A stretch of DNA of 64,000 bases from Alnus glutinosa (taxonomy: Eukaryota > Streptophyta > Magnoliopsida > Fagales > Betulaceae). The position numbers and the translations under genes were made by a program. Positions 50,683 through 63,308 of the stretch are shown one piece after another. The notes beneath the pieces are model-generated. The model saw only the letters and a list, made by a program, of their open reading frames with translations. It ran no database searches and was not told the origin of the DNA. Position 1 is the stretch's first letter. Each line of letters begins with the position of its first letter. Location: positions 19,983,124 to 20,047,123 of the forward strand of contig NC_084898.1 of NCBI RefSeq assembly GCF_958979055.1, in the 5' to 3' direction.

Positions 50683-52366
50683 ACACTACAAGAGTTTTTT
50701 ATATTGACAACTTTAATCGATTATCTATCCAAATATAGACTAATGCATTAATCAACGACCTTAATTGAGAAACTAAATTTCCTCAACCCCATTTGTTTCA
50801 GCATAAAATGTTTTATGTCTGCAAGACAGAGAGATGACGAACATGAGCTGCAGAGGAAGAGAGGGGTGAGATTAAAATCTAGTGTAGTTGTCTGCCCATA
50901 TTGCATAAAATTTGGGCAGGCAATTGTGGAGTTCACCTGCTCAGACAGTTAGGCCTCATATGAGGTACTCTTATAATAGCCTGTCTGGAGGTGTGAAAGA
51001 GTGGTAGAAAATAATTTACGTAGAAGCGTAAAACATTTTATGCATAATGAAGGTTATTTTTCTTTATCAACTAAAAATATATTCGGTTGACCAATATTTT
51101 ACGCTAGGCAAACAGTCAAAATTAGAGAAAACGTTTTCATAAAATATTTTACGTCAAAACAAATGAGAAAAAAAAAAAAAATCAAATTAACCTTGAGATC
51201 AACTCGGCAAAAATTCAGCTCTAACTCATATACACTGAAATAACTTAACTAGGTCCACTAGTAAATCAATCCAACGAATCAAAAAAAACTTGATTTGTAC
51301 TTTGCATGGATTTCCCATTTCTTGAATCATGAAGTAACAGCAAGAAACTCGAACAAAGATCAGCAGAAACCAAAATCGACTTTAAACAATTCAACATGTC
51401 TTAAAGCCCACATAATAATCAGTTTGATTGTCAAAAAACAAATTAAAAAATACAATAAAGAAAGAAAAGAGAAACTCAGAACCCCGGTAACCAAGTTCCA
51501 AGTTCTTTTTTTCACCGATACATTTTCTCCTAAACCAAACAGAACATAGAAGTACTTTTTTTTTCTTTTTTCTTTTTTTTTTAAAAAAAAATAAATAGAA
51601 CTTCACTGAACCCCTTAACTTTAATCATTTTTGCAGTCTCCCAAAATTTTAAAATTTTCAATTTATTGTATCTAATATTCAATTTTTTGCAATTTAGTCA
51701 ACTAGTAAAATAACATTTGTACCACTGTAAATTTTATAAAATTATCATTAAATTACAATTATTTTTTCTTTTTTCTTTTTTCTTTCTTTTTTTTTTTTTA
51801 AAAAAAAATGAGAGTATTTTGAAATCTTCTTACCATTCTGTTAGGATTTTCCGTATCCTAACGGAGGGATGAAACTGTAAATTTTTTAAAGTTCATTACA
51901 TTAAATTGATAGTTTTCTAACTTTGGAAAAATGGTTCAATAAGTTAAAGTGAAGTTTCCCTTTTAGAAAACAACGAAAAAATGACATATTTACGTACTTT
52001 CCCCTCTTTTTCCTTTTTCCTTTTTGTTCTGCCGAAGAGGAAATTAATTTCAAGCGCATTTAGAAAACAATAACGTTAGACATTTTCATTGCCTCTCTCA
52101 TTCAACCATGCATGATTGAAATAAATAAAAAAAAGAAAATAAATAAATCTACTTGAGGTTTGAAATTGTGAATACCTATCTCAGAAATCTGTCACCATGA
52201 AAGAGAGATGGAAAACAACGAGGTTGCTATTGGGGTAGCGATGGCAAGAGATAAGCACCAAAGTTGGGCGCGGGAAACTCAGCACCAATAGGCAGTAAAA
52301 TAATCATTTCATATCGGGCTATGAGACACATCACCTATCTTAAACCCACCTTAACTAAATTGAGTA
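50683..52366. repeat. Partial segmental duplicate, unit D (F-box upstream DNA only)
   Basis: It is colinear with unit C from about 45,236 to 49,100 but without the MITE (46,052-46,470), the Mutator-like element (47,426-48,397) and the DNA after it. It begins just upstream of where the F-box coding region would start, so the gene itself was not copied or was lost. It gives the empty sites for the hAT element and the MITE. Confidence 0.75.
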
Positions 52367-53431
52367 CCGGTTTACGATTTTTTTTTTTTTAAAATGCGAT
52401 TAAAAAGTATGCTATTTAAAAAAATAATTTTTAAAAACGCAGTTAAGTGTTTAGTAAAATTGTAGTTTGACAGTGACATGACACTTATTGGTCTTATGAC
52501 GTGGCTTTGGGACATGTGTCGCGCTTATAAGGGTGATAAGTGGCGCTGATGTAGCAAACCGTTAGTTTTTAGACGGAGAAATAGACAGAAGCACTATCTT
52601 CGTCTTTTTCTGTATCTTAGTTACTATCTGTAATACGAATTGAAGCATAGGGGCAAAAAATAAAAACTTTAAACTACAGGTACCAAAAATGTGTTTAACC
52701 CTTAATTTTTTTTCAAACACGAATCAAATTTTAACTTATCATCCATTTAAATAATTTGTTTAAGCTCATTTTATTTATTTTTCAAACGTACTTGAGATTG
52801 TTCACGAGTTATTCAATTAACTTATTTTTTTCATGCCGAGGCAAAACCAACATTTTTTGCTTGGGAGGCCGAACTTACTCAAATAAATAAATACATAGAT
52901 TTAGTAGTCCGCATGCGCATTTATGTAAAATAAAAGACAAAGAAATTAAAAGTAGTCTGGTTGTTGAAGGGAGAAAAGTGGTCGGGTTGACTAAGTTGTG
53001 CTTGTAGTGTATGCTCATTTCATTTGCTTCTCAAGAGTTTCATTATCAACCCTTTTTGGAGTTTTATAATTTTTCCTACAATTCATTTCATATTTAAAAA
53101 TAAAAAATAAAAATAACCTCCAAATACTTTAGCATTCTGTCATATGTTTAGTACTCAGGCTTTTATTTGTGCTTGCATTACTTTATATTCCAAGAGTCAC
53201 TTTTCATAATAAGGTAGCCATTAACTATACACACAACAAATAAATACCATAATAATTCTAAGACATTATAACATAATTTAACATAACTTAAACATAATCA
53301 TCAATTGTGTTGGTCTAAGATGGATCATCATCAAGAATAGGAAAATATTACAAACCAAGTCTAAGATCATCATCTCAAGTCATCAAAACAAGTACAAGAT
53401 AACTAAATCCATACTAAGCCTCATAGACAAC
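52367..53431. other. Spacer right of unit D
   Basis: It holds MITE-like DNA at about 52,370-52,720 and AT-rich sequence. No gene was recognised. Confidence 0.5.
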
Positions 53432-53610
53432 TCAATAGAAGGGACAATACCACACGTACACAAACCCGATTAAAGTGAATAGTTCCTCTAGCTCGTGAGT
53501 CCGCATGTACTTTAACATCTCAGGGTTATCCATGAAGAAGATTCTAGCTAAGTCGTCAATAGAAAGTCTCTTGTGTCGGTTCCCATATCGAATCATCCTC
53601 GAACTTGCCA
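53432..53610 (-). other. Unidentified short coding-like exon
   Basis: The minus strand after a TTTAG acceptor reads about 59 codons with protein-like composition (RLSIDDLARIFFMDNPEMLK ... HELEELFTLIGF) and then a stop. It is too short for confident detection and I do not recognise the family. It could be the last exon of a gene carried by the neighbouring CACTA relative, or a host exon relic. Confidence 0.3.
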
Positions 53611-54917
53611 CTAAATATAAAACAACCCATATTTATAGGTGAAAATATAAAGTGTAAGTCCACGACTTAGTGAGTAATAATACACGAAGTAACATGTTAT
53701 CATATTGTGAACTCAATTGTTATAACAAAAGGTTTATAAATCACAACCAATGGCATAATGTAAAGTTCTCTGTTAAATGACAGTTATATCACAATAATGC
53801 ATTACATATATAGTATATGATATTTAAAGTGGACATCTCATAATTCAATTTTATACGGTCTATCCAAGCCCTTAGTAATGTAATTAGTAATTTACACGTT
53901 GCTAAATATTATCACGTTACTATAATTAGTAATGTAATAATAATTTACACGTTGCTAAATATCTTAGTAACATGTAAAAAATGACACGTTAGTAAACAGT
54001 AACGTGTAAGTTTTGCACGTTACTTTTTAGTAACCTGTTAATTTTACACGTAACTATGTAGCAACCTGATATATTTTGCACGTTACTAACATATATTTCG
54101 AATCGGGATATATATAAATTCCAATTAATACTAACGCAGAATAAGTAAAACGTCACTACAATATAGTATCGTGCAAATGATACACGTTACAAAATAGTAA
54201 CCTGAAAACATTGCACGTTACTATAATTACTATATTTCTAACGCGTATCATTTGCACGTTACTATATTTGTAACGTGTATCATTTGCACGTTACAAATAT
54301 AGTAACGTGCAATACCTGGACATTAGTGATAATTTTTTTAGTAACGTGAGTGTTTTGCGCATTACTGTTATTTATACGGGTCAAATTTTAAAAATTGAAT
54401 TAATATTTCTTTTTTTGATTGACCTCCTACTTGTTTTAATCTTAATCTATAGGGATGGGGTTAGGGATGGGGGGCTTTAGATTGTTGTTCAATTATTTAA
54501 TCATAATTCTAATTTCATCCTAAGAATAACAGGAATAGAATCACGTTCTGTAAATCATAGTAACGTGTTTAGTGAACCATATATCTTAATCAAATATACC
54601 CCCTATGTATCAATAGCATAATATATAGGTTTTAAGTAAGTTGTTAAATTTAAAGTTTATATTTAAACATTTAATATGAATTTTAATTATTTGCTCTCAC
54701 ATATTTATATTCCGCAGTTGATATATTTCAATTGTTTATCAACAAGCACAATACTTGAAAATTAAAACACAAGTTACAAAATTAAAAAAAGGCAATAACA
54801 AATTTATACATATAATCGATGTCCTCAAGTTACTACAAGTAACCATCACATAGAAATTAAACAAAAAGTTCAAATAAAAACCCATTCAGTAAAAACTACA
54901 ATTAGTATGGCATGGAA

Positions 54918-55831
54918 CTACGATGTGGATCTGTGAGAACTGTCTACATCATCCGGATGGGAAGCACGATGGTCTTCAATCGTCTGATCCTCTTCCCGAT
55001 CAACCGGAGCTGCATTGCCTACAATAAAATGCAACAAACACAGTTAGCAAACAATGTGATATAAACTTCCTAATAATCATATAAATATATTACCCGATGC
55101 GCTACCAACAGATGATCGATCAAACCGATGAGATGGATCACCTGTGACTGGTGCGAGGGCATCATGAGAGGTCGCAAGGGCGAAAGCAGATGGTGTCATC
55201 ATCAACGCAAAGTGGCTCCACCGGGACTCCCATGCCTCCTCGCGCTTTTGTAGCTCTCGGGCCAAATGCTCTTCTGCTGCCTTGCGTTGAGTTTCGATAA
55301 TAGTCTGGAGCTCAGAAATGCGCGACTCAAATGCTTTGCTGATGTTGCTTACTGCTTGGTTGATTTCTTCTTGGGACGGCGCGGTGGAGGGCCCCGCACG
55401 CTGTGACCGTGCTTGTGTGGGGGTGTAGTAAGTCAGCGTGGTCCCCGGGACAGGCCTAACATTCTTGCCCACCCCTCGAACCCTTCTTGAGTACTCTGGC
55501 TTATTCCCAAATGCCTGGGAATAAGCATTGTCTGGATGCCATCGTGTCGTCCCATCAGTCATGCTGGACGCTGCGGCCGGGTCGGTGGGTGCTAGCTTGT
55601 CCATTGTTTCCTGTACGTTGCATGTTAATAGTGATCGACGTCAGACCCATGTTTAATTGTAGGAATAAAAGTAATAAATAAAAGTATTGGAAAAAATAAC
55701 TAATCATGTGAGCTAAGTGACATACACATATCACCCGCGTTTCCTCGTTCGGGTAGCTGCCATCCTTCTTTCGGTGGGTTTTAGGGTATAAGCTCACACG
55801 TGTTGGTAGGGAGCCAGACGCCAGTGCCTGC

Positions 55832-55872
<41 letters not shown>

Positions 55873-56006
55873 TTAAGTTGGTATATATACATCCTCATGT
55901 GCCACCCTAGCGAAGCTTTTGGTGCCGCTAGTGTGTGGTTTGTTGTTCATTGTTCGCAGGCCGCGTACTCCTAAACAATTAACGTTATCAATATGTTAGT
56001 TGTAGG

Positions 56007-56037
<31 letters not shown>

Positions 56038-57219
56038 AAGACTCGAGAAAATATGAAAGTACATAAAATAGTAATGTAACTCGACTATGAAGTACCTGGT
56101 CCGGCTCGCAACACCATCTCTCCACCAACTCACTTACATCCCCGGCATTGTATTCTGAGAGGACTACATTCTTAATTCTTTCCCGTACGACATCAGGCAT
56201 GTCGCCCGGTTGAATTTTGCAAATCCTCTTCAATTTGGCCCGCCAAGTCCTGATCTTCTGGCTCACATCCTTGAGCACTTCTTTTTTAACATCCAACTCA
56301 TTAGTAGTAGGCGGTATGAAGTACTCCACCTGCACAATTTAAAATTTTAGATATTAGAAGACTAAAATCAGTAACTATAAATAATTTATAAATTTTAATA
56401 TGCACATTGTGTGACAGATATAACATACCATCAATGCCTCCCATAAGCGCTACCTCTTGTCAGCTGCAACGCTCCCCCATTCGTCGCTCATATTGACGAA
56501 TGAGTCAGACCTCACCAATTTGCCACAAGTCCGTTTGAACTTGTTGGCGCTTAATCCTATTGGCTGGATTGACCCATTGAACTCCAGTACTATTTTCTTT
56601 CCCTTTGGGACCTCCCAATAAGGGCCTGGTTTGTCAATCACCTCTAGGTCGATATGTCCATCATCACGTGTGCCTGACACAAGCGTATTAATTGTTAATT
56701 ATTTAATTACACGGACGTTATTTGAACACACACACACACACACACAGAGATATACACATATATTCATTAAAACATTTACTCACATATCAACCGGAGCTGG
56801 TCCGGCCGCAGCGACTGGGCGAATGGGTCCTCGGCATCCTGACCCTTGTCGCTCGGGGGAGCATGTGCCACCGTAACCTGGGGATGTTGTGCTGCACCAG
56901 CAGCATCGTCCGAGACACCCCCATCGGCTACGAACATCGATGCCACCGTGTCCGGGGTAGGAGAGTCAAATTGAGACATGAAATCATGCATGGCGTCCAG
57001 GTTTGGTGAACCGGTCTGGGTGTTGTCGTGATGGGGAGGCGGTGTCTGGTACCCCTAGTCACTGAGGAGTGACGGCCGATAGTCTGTACGTGGCTGCACA
57101 GTGCTGGCAGCCCCCTCTGTGGGTGCGCTAGATGAAGCACCGTCATTCCCCAACGCAGTCTGCTGGACTGCGGGCCTCTGTGCAGTGGGTATGAAACCCT
57201 TGTAGCCTCTAGAACTCAT
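54918..57219 (-). pseudogene. Ptta/En/Spm-type second CACTA protein, decayed copy
   Basis: It starts at ATG 57,219 (MSSRGYKGFI). The recognisable exons lie in the same order as in the 31,700-34,570 gene: Pro/Gln-rich N-terminus (to about 56,785), 56,680-56,430 (VLEFNGSIQPIGLSANKFKR), 56,335-56,096 (KIRTWRAKLKRICKIQPGD), about 55,970-55,890 (HTSGTKSFARVAHE), 55,827-55,735 (KTHRKKDGSYPNEET), 55,610-55,094 (RWHPDNAYSQAFGNKPEYSR plus a coiled coil) and 55,018-54,918. In-frame stops interrupt the N-terminal exon (near 57,053) and exon 2 (near 56,455). Splice signals are otherwise preserved. It is clearly diverged from the intact copy. Confidence 0.8.
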
Positions 57220-57419
57220 TGTAACCTGCTATTGTATAATGAATAAATAAGGAAAAAAAAATAGATTACTTTCGAATTAATATAATTTAAAAAAATAAAA
57301 AACAATACTACTAAAAATAATACTTGTAAAAAGGGATACAACCAAACCCGGCCAAAAACTCAAATTAAAATGTTTATCTAGTCAATAATCGCTAACTGGC
57401 GGTGATAAAAATTGGGTTC

Positions 57420-58520
57420 TCCGGAACCACCCCCTATAGTTTTAGGGGTGGCCAATTAGTCCCAAGGGTGGTTCGGCCACCCCCTTCTGGCCAAATTGAG
57501 GGTGGTCGAACCACCCCCAATTTGACCAGGGGGTGGCTTGGCCACCCTTTCCGGCGAAATTGGGAGTGGCTGAACCACCCACAATTTGCCCCGGGCCTTT
57601 GGGTTTTGGGGGACGCCTAACCACCCCCAATTTGCCCCGGGGGTGGCTCGGCCACCCCTTCTGAACAAATTGAGGGTGGTTGAACCACCCACTTTGGCTT
57701 TTGGGGATGGCCGGAACCACCCCCAATTTGGCCGGGGAATGGCCGGAAGGGGGTGGTCCGGCCACCCCCAATGGCCTGGGGGTGATTCGGCCACCACTAG
57801 TGGCCAAACTGGGGGTGGCCAGAACCACCCCCAATTTGGCTCGGGGGTGGCTTGGCCACCCCTTCGAGCATAATTAGGAGTGGCTAAACCACCCACAATT
57901 TTCCCCGGGCTTTTGAGTTTTGAGGGATGCCGAACCACCCCCTTTGGGTTTTAGGGGATGCCGAACCACCCTCAATTTGCCCCGGGGGTGGCTCAGCCAC
58001 CCCTTCCGGACAAATTGAGGGTGGCTGAACCACCCCCTTTGGGTTTTGGGGGACGCCGAACCACCCCCAATTTGCCTCAGGGGTGGCTCAACCACCACTT
58101 CTGGACAAATTGAGGGTGGTTGAACCACCCCCTTTGGGTTTTGGGGGTGGCCGAACCACCCCCAATTTGCCCCGGGGGTGGTTCGGCCACCCCCTTGGGG
58201 CCAAATTTAGGGTGGCCGGAACCACCCCCAATTTGGCTGGGGAATGGCTGGAAGGGGGTGGTCCGGCCACCCCCAATGGCTTGGGGGTGATTCGGCCACC
58301 CCTAGTGGCCAAACTGAGGGTGGCCGGAACCACCCCCAAATGGTGGGGGGGTGGTTTAGCCACCCCCAATGGCAGAACTGGGGGTGATTGGAACCACCCC
58401 CTTTCTTGTTGGGGGTGGTCCGGCCACCCCCAATGGCCAAATTGGGGGTGGCTAGAACCACCCCCTTCGAGTTTTGGGGGTGGTCCGGCCACCCCCTTTC
58501 GATTTAGGGGTGTTCTGACA
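57420..58520. repeat. Array of GGGGTGG/CCACCCC palindromic repeats
   Basis: About 1.1 kb of irregular units of roughly 60-110 bp, each with words such as AACCACCCCCAATTTG and GGGGGTGGCTCGGCCACCCC. Open frames run through on both strands because the units lack stops; they are repeat translations and not genes. It lies where TNP2 would be expected in the minus-strand CACTA relative. Confidence 0.85.
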
Positions 58521-58569
58521 CCCCCATCAGCTCTAAATAAATTAAAACTTGAATATAGCGAGCGGAGAG

Positions 58570-58690
58570 ATCACTTACAGGCGGGGGGTGGCCGGTCGGC
58601 GGTGGTCGAGCAAAGATAGAGGATCGCCAGAGAGAGATATGCGAGAAACAGGGAAGAAACTGGAAATGGATCGTGGAAGGGCAACCAGAC
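58570..58690 (-). promoter_or_regulatory. Probable leader of the minus-strand CACTA gene
   Basis: On the minus strand this is pyrimidine-rich leader-like DNA (TCTTCTTCCTTCGACCG ... CTCTCTCTGG) with a possible splice donor CTGTAAGTG (about 58,573-58,581). It abuts the GTAACGTGCA repeat field, as a CACTA leader would. Confidence 0.35.
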
Positions 58691-61140
58691 GGTCGAAGGA
58701 AGAAGATGAGAAATAGTAACGTGCAAATAAGTGCACGTTACTATTTTTGAAACATAGTAACGCGCTACAAACTGCATTACTAACGTGACACACATTGCAC
58801 GTTACTATATAATTAATATAGTAACGTGCAACATATAAACGTTAGTGTATAATTATTATAGTAACGTGGTAATATGCGCACGTTACTAGTGTTTTGAAAT
58901 CTGATTTCCAATACCATTAATGAGCGGGAGTGTTTCAACGGGCATACAATTTTAGTAACGTGTCAATAAGCGACATGATTAAATATTACTAACGTGACAC
59001 TTAATACAGGTTGCTATATAATTAATATAGTAACGTGCTAAATCTATAACATTATTGTATAATTATTATAGTAGCGTGGTAATAATACCTTGTTACTAAG
59101 ATTTTGAAAACCGATTTCCTAGACCATTAATGAGTGGCGTATTACAATGGACAAAAGAATGTAGTAACGTGGTAATAAGCAGACATTATTAAACATTACT
59201 AACAAAACACTCATTACACGTTACTATATAATTATTATAGTGACGTGCAAAATATTAGCACGTTACTAATGTTCTGACAACCGATTTCCAAGACCATTAA
59301 TGAGCGGGCTTTCAAATATATAATACTAATGTTTATCAGTATTGCACATTACTATATTCTTCTGATAGTAACGTGCAAAATTAGTCACGTTACTATATAG
59401 TTAAATTACTTTTCATTCAATCGATCACATTTGAATAACCATATAGATGGGACCACGATCCATCACATAGATCGGTCCACATAGATCGTGCCACAATCGA
59501 TCACTTAGATCGGTCCACATAGATCGTGCCACGATCCATCACATAGATCGTGTCACGATCCATCACTTAGATCGGTCCACATAGATCGTGCCACGATGGA
59601 TCACTTAGATCGTGCCACAATCCATCACATAGATCGTGCCACGATCCATCACTTAGATCGGTCCACATAGATCGTGCCACGATCCATCACATAGATCGTG
59701 CCATGATAGATCACTTAGATCGGTCCACATAGATTGTGCCACGATCCATCACATAGATCGTGCCATAATCGATCACTTAGATCGGTTCACATAGATCGTG
59801 CCACGATCCATCACATAGATCGGTCCACATAGATCGTGCCACGATCGATCACTTAGATCGGTCCACATAGATCGTGCCACGATCGATCACTTAGATCGGT
59901 CCACATAGATTGTGCCACGATCCATCACATAGAACGTGCCACAATCCATCACATAGATCGTGCCACGATCCATCACATAGACCGTGCCACAATCCATCAC
60001 ATAGATCGTGCCACGATTGATCACTTAGATCGTGCCACGATTGATCACTTAGATCGGTCCACTTAGATCGTGCCACGATCGATCACTTAGATCGGTCCAC
60101 ATAGATCATGCCACGATCGATCACTTAGATCGTGCCACGATCCATCACATAGATCGGTCCACATAGATCGTGTCACGATCGATCACTTAGATCGGTCCAC
60201 ATGGATCATGCCACGATCGATCACTTAGATCAGTCCACATAGATCGTGCCACGATACATCACATAGATCGTGCCATGATCGATCACTTAGATCATGCCAC
60301 GATCTATCACATAGATCGTGCCACGATCGATCACTTAGATCGTGCCACGATCCATCACATAGATCGTGCCACGATCGATCACTTAGATCGGTCCACATAG
60401 ATCGTGCCACGATCCATCACATAGATCGGTCCACATAGATCGTGTCACGATCAATCACTTAGATCGTGCCACGATCAATCACTTAGATCGTGCCACGATC
60501 CATCATATTTGATAGTAATGGAGGTGTAATAGTAACGTGTAAAACAATACATGTTACTATAGTTGATTATTAGTAACGTGTAATTTTTTGCACGTTACTA
60601 TTTTTAAAATACAGTAACGTGCATTGTTTTAAACGTTACTAATAATTTTTGGAAAACTTAGCGCAGGACACTATACTCTTGCCACGATTTTTTGTACAAA
60701 TTATAAGTAACGTCCAAAACAATGCACGTTACTGTATTTTAAAAATAGTAACGTGCAAAAAATTACATGTTGCTAATAATCAACTATAGTAACGTGTATT
60801 GTTTTACATGTTACTAATATTTTTGGGAAAAGTTCCACGCAAGTGATTGGACGGTGGCGCAAATTGTCCAAAAATTTGTAGTAACATGTAATAAGTTGCA
60901 CGTTACTATGTTTTAATTATAGTAACATGCTAGGACATGTCTCGGTACTGTTATAAGAATATAGTAACCCTAATGTGTTTTGCACGTTAGTAAATGTTTT
61001 TTAAGTTGTGGCAAAAAAAAGTTAGTCACGTTGATAAATTTGCACGTTACTATATTTACTAAATATAGTAGCGTGTATTATATTCCTACGTTACTATTTT
61101 TAAAATATAGCAACCTCTTACGAAGTTTTTCACGTTACTA
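58691..61140. repeat. Field of GTAACGTGCA / TGCACGTTAC inverted repeats
   Basis: Dozens of copies of AGTAACGTGCAA and its complement are spaced a few tens of bases apart, often as palindromic pairs. They split into two parts by the GATC-rich array at 59,436-60,510. The same motif fills 53,860-54,370. It is consistent with CACTA subterminal protein-binding repeats, though the field is longer than usual. Confidence 0.8.
59436..60510. repeat. GATC-rich satellite-like array
   Basis: About 1.07 kb is made of two alternating modules: ATCACATAGATCGTGCCACG (20 bp) and a longer form with ACTTAGATCGGTCCACAT inserted. Each module carries GATC and the palindrome TCGTGCCACGA. Modules are shuffled rather than strictly periodic. 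Open frames across it are repeat translations. Confidence 0.88.
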
Positions 61141-61159
61141 TAATTTTCAGGAACGATTT

Positions 61160-61280
61160 AAGTCTCGCGCGATCTGGCAGGACTGTTTTTCCCCCTCTCC
61201 CTCTCTCTCTCCCTACGGCTCCACCCAATTTCTTCCTTTTCTCTCCATCTCCATTGCAACATGGATCCTAGAATTGCAGG
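61160..61280 (+). promoter_or_regulatory. Leader-like DNA with a possible first coding exon
   Basis: A pyrimidine-rich tract (CCCCCTCTCCCTCTCTCTCT) leads to an ATG at 61,261 reading MDPRIA followed at once by GTAAGTT. It resembles a plant 5' leader and first exon on the plus strand, pointing away from the minus-strand CACTA gene. No downstream exon was recognised before the gypsy LTR at 61,768. Confidence 0.3.
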
Positions 61281-61767
61281 TAAGTTCATTATTTTCTATT
61301 CCATTTATATTATTTTCATATACTTTGGTTTCTTATCATGTAGACACCTATATTTTCATTTGATTTGGTAAAATGATTTTATTTGCACATTTGATGAAAT
61401 GCATATTTAACTTGTCTTGATTTTTATTTGTTAATTGTTATCACAATATGATTAATTTTAGATGAGTAAGATGAAAATGTATTTTTAATTTGATTTGTTA
61501 ATATGATTTGTTGTGATTAATTGTAGATGAAAATGTTAGTATATGATTTATGTATGTTAGGATATGAAAATGTTAAGATATGATTTGTTGTGATTAATTG
61601 TTGATGAATATGTTAGGATATGATTTATGTATGTTAGGATATGAAAATGTTAAGATATGATTTGTTGTGATTTGTTGTGATTAATTGTAGATGAATATGT
61701 TAGGATATGATTTCTTGTGATTAATCATAGTATGATGTTTTAATATTTATTTATTAATTGTTATTGA
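61281..61767. repeat. AT-rich region with repeated GTTAGGATATGATTTGTTG words
   Basis: Four to five imperfect copies of ATGTTAGGATATGATTT / GTGATTAATTGTAGATGA lie between about 61,500 and 61,730. There is no coding sequence. It could be intronic to whatever starts at 61,261. Confidence 0.55.
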
Positions 61768-62801
61768 TGTGTCACAAATATTGTATTTTTGGACCCCTTA
61801 ATTTATATTAGTTAAACCCTTAATTTTATTATTTTCTAATGTCTTGTGCGAATTTTAGTATTTAAGTGTTTTTTAGGTCATTGGAAGAAAATAATGGTAT
61901 TTATGAAGGAATTGCAAAGAAATGGGATTAAGTCCCAATTACGGATGTGAACTTGGCAACCAAAAGTAGTGCACGTGGAGGTGAAATCCAGAATGTTCTT
62001 TGGGCTATAGCAATTCGTGAAACCAAAAGGGAAGCACAAGGAAATGCATGCTTGCACCTCCAAAACCCATGCACTGAATTGCACTCTTGTCTAGCACTTA
62101 TTCGAGTGCTGCTGGAAAAGTCTCTCCTTCCTCCCACCTTTCGGCTAGCAACCCACTCAATGGACAGCAAAACAGCATCTCTCCTTCCACTCAAGGGGAC
62201 AGCAGCACCATTCGGACAGCAACTCCAAAGCTGACCGATTCCCTCCAAGAGCATGGGCAGCCACCTGCTGGACAGCACCTCACGCCCAAGCCAGACCTGT
62301 AGCTCCTGCAATAAACAATCAAGGAAATGAAAAGGCAGCAGCTCCAAGGCTGCACCAACCGAACCCACCTCTCCTTGCAAAGCTGCTGGACAGCAAAGCA
62401 GCATGGGCTGCACCTTACCATTCGGCCAGCATGCACCACCAAAGACAGCAGCACCTGCAGCTCTTGGACACGCCTGGCAGCTTCCTGCACCATTCTGCAC
62501 CTTTTCCTCTCAACTGGACAGCAATGCACGCCTGTTTCACCTGGAAGACAGCAGCTCCACTTTGCACAAAGCACCAAGGACAGCAGCACAGCACACTATG
62601 CAGCAGCACTTCGTGATGGGCAGCAACTTCTCTCCCACTTCCAAGACTTGCTGCCCGCATCCACTAAGAGAATAATCACTCCACTCTTGTCTCGGAACAC
62701 ACATTCATACCCAAGGAGAAGAGAGGAGAGGTAGGTGCAGAATTGTTGGGCAGAATTGTAGGTGCAGAATTGTAGGTGCAGAATTGTTGGTGCAGAATTT
62801 T

Positions 62802-62819
62802 TGGCGCCGTTGCCGGGGA
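62802..62819 (+). other. Primer-binding site for tRNA-Asp
   Basis: TGGCGCCGTTGCCGGGGA matches the complement of the plant tRNA-Asp 3' end. This primer is characteristic of Athila/Tat-type gypsy elements. Confidence 0.85.
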
Positions 62820-63308
62820 CTGTTTAACGGATGCATTATTAAGTTTTTCTAGAATTGTGACAAATTTTACCTTTTTTTTCCGCTTTACAATTTTATTTAT
62901 TTATTTATTTTTTTTTTTTTGAAATATTTTTTTTTTTTTTGTTGAAGTCATAAAGTTTCTGTTTTGACAAAAAGAAAAAAAAAAAAAAAAAAAAAGATTC
63001 CAATGTTCAAGTTTCGGTATTATTAGTCTTTGTCTTGTAAAATTTCTGTTTTGCTCAGTACATAGAGATCAATTTGTGCCCCTGTTTCAGTTCTGTACCA
63101 GAACAGTAAGTAAAAGAAAAAAAAAAAAAATCGAATTTTTTTATTAAAAAAAAAAAAAAAAATTTTTTTTTTTTTTTGAAAGTCATTCTCTTTAAACAGA
63201 ATTTCGGAACATCGGGCAAGTTTGTATATTTTCTTTCATTTGTTCGTTTATGTTTTTAGTACCTTTCCTTTTTAATTTGTGTTAATAGTGTGAATTGTAG
63301 ATTAGTTT

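Larger units (their letters stand above)
53860..61140 (-). mobile_element. Second CACTA-type element, minus orientation, decayed, ends not found
   Basis: Two fields of GTAACGTGCA / TGCACGTTAC repeats (53,860-54,370 and 58,690-61,140) bracket a Ptta-type gene on the minus strand (54,918-57,219), as in the complete element at 21,721. No TNP2 frame is present; its expected place (57,240-58,570) holds GGGGTGG repeats. No clear CACTA terminus was found at either side, so the limits are those of the repeat fields. Confidence 0.6.

Noticed and set aside
50684-53010. CACTACAAGAG at 50,684 and CTTGTAGTG at 53,002-53,010 look like the ends of another CACTA element.
   Set aside because: The left word lies in the duplicated F-box upstream block and is ACACTAAAAGAG in unit C, so it arose by a base change there. 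There are no subterminal repeats and no matching 3-bp duplication.
54154-54175. CACTACAATATAGTATCGTGC as the terminus of the second CACTA element.
   Set aside because: The GTAACGTGCA repeats continue on its outer side to about 53,860, so it is more likely a degenerate internal repeat.
57402-58619. Several open frames of 60-180 codons on both strands.
   Set aside because: They are Pro/Gly/Trp-rich translations of the GGGGTGG repeat array with no protein family character.
59891-60410. Open frames with repeated HDLCDGSWHDLSD-like residues.
   Set aside because: They are translations of the 20-bp GATC-rich modules; no start context and no protein family.
61928-62734. Overlapping open frames of 60-190 codons on both strands.
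   Set aside because: They fall inside the gypsy LTR, overlap each other in all frames and show only Gln/Cys/Ala-rich low-complexity translation.
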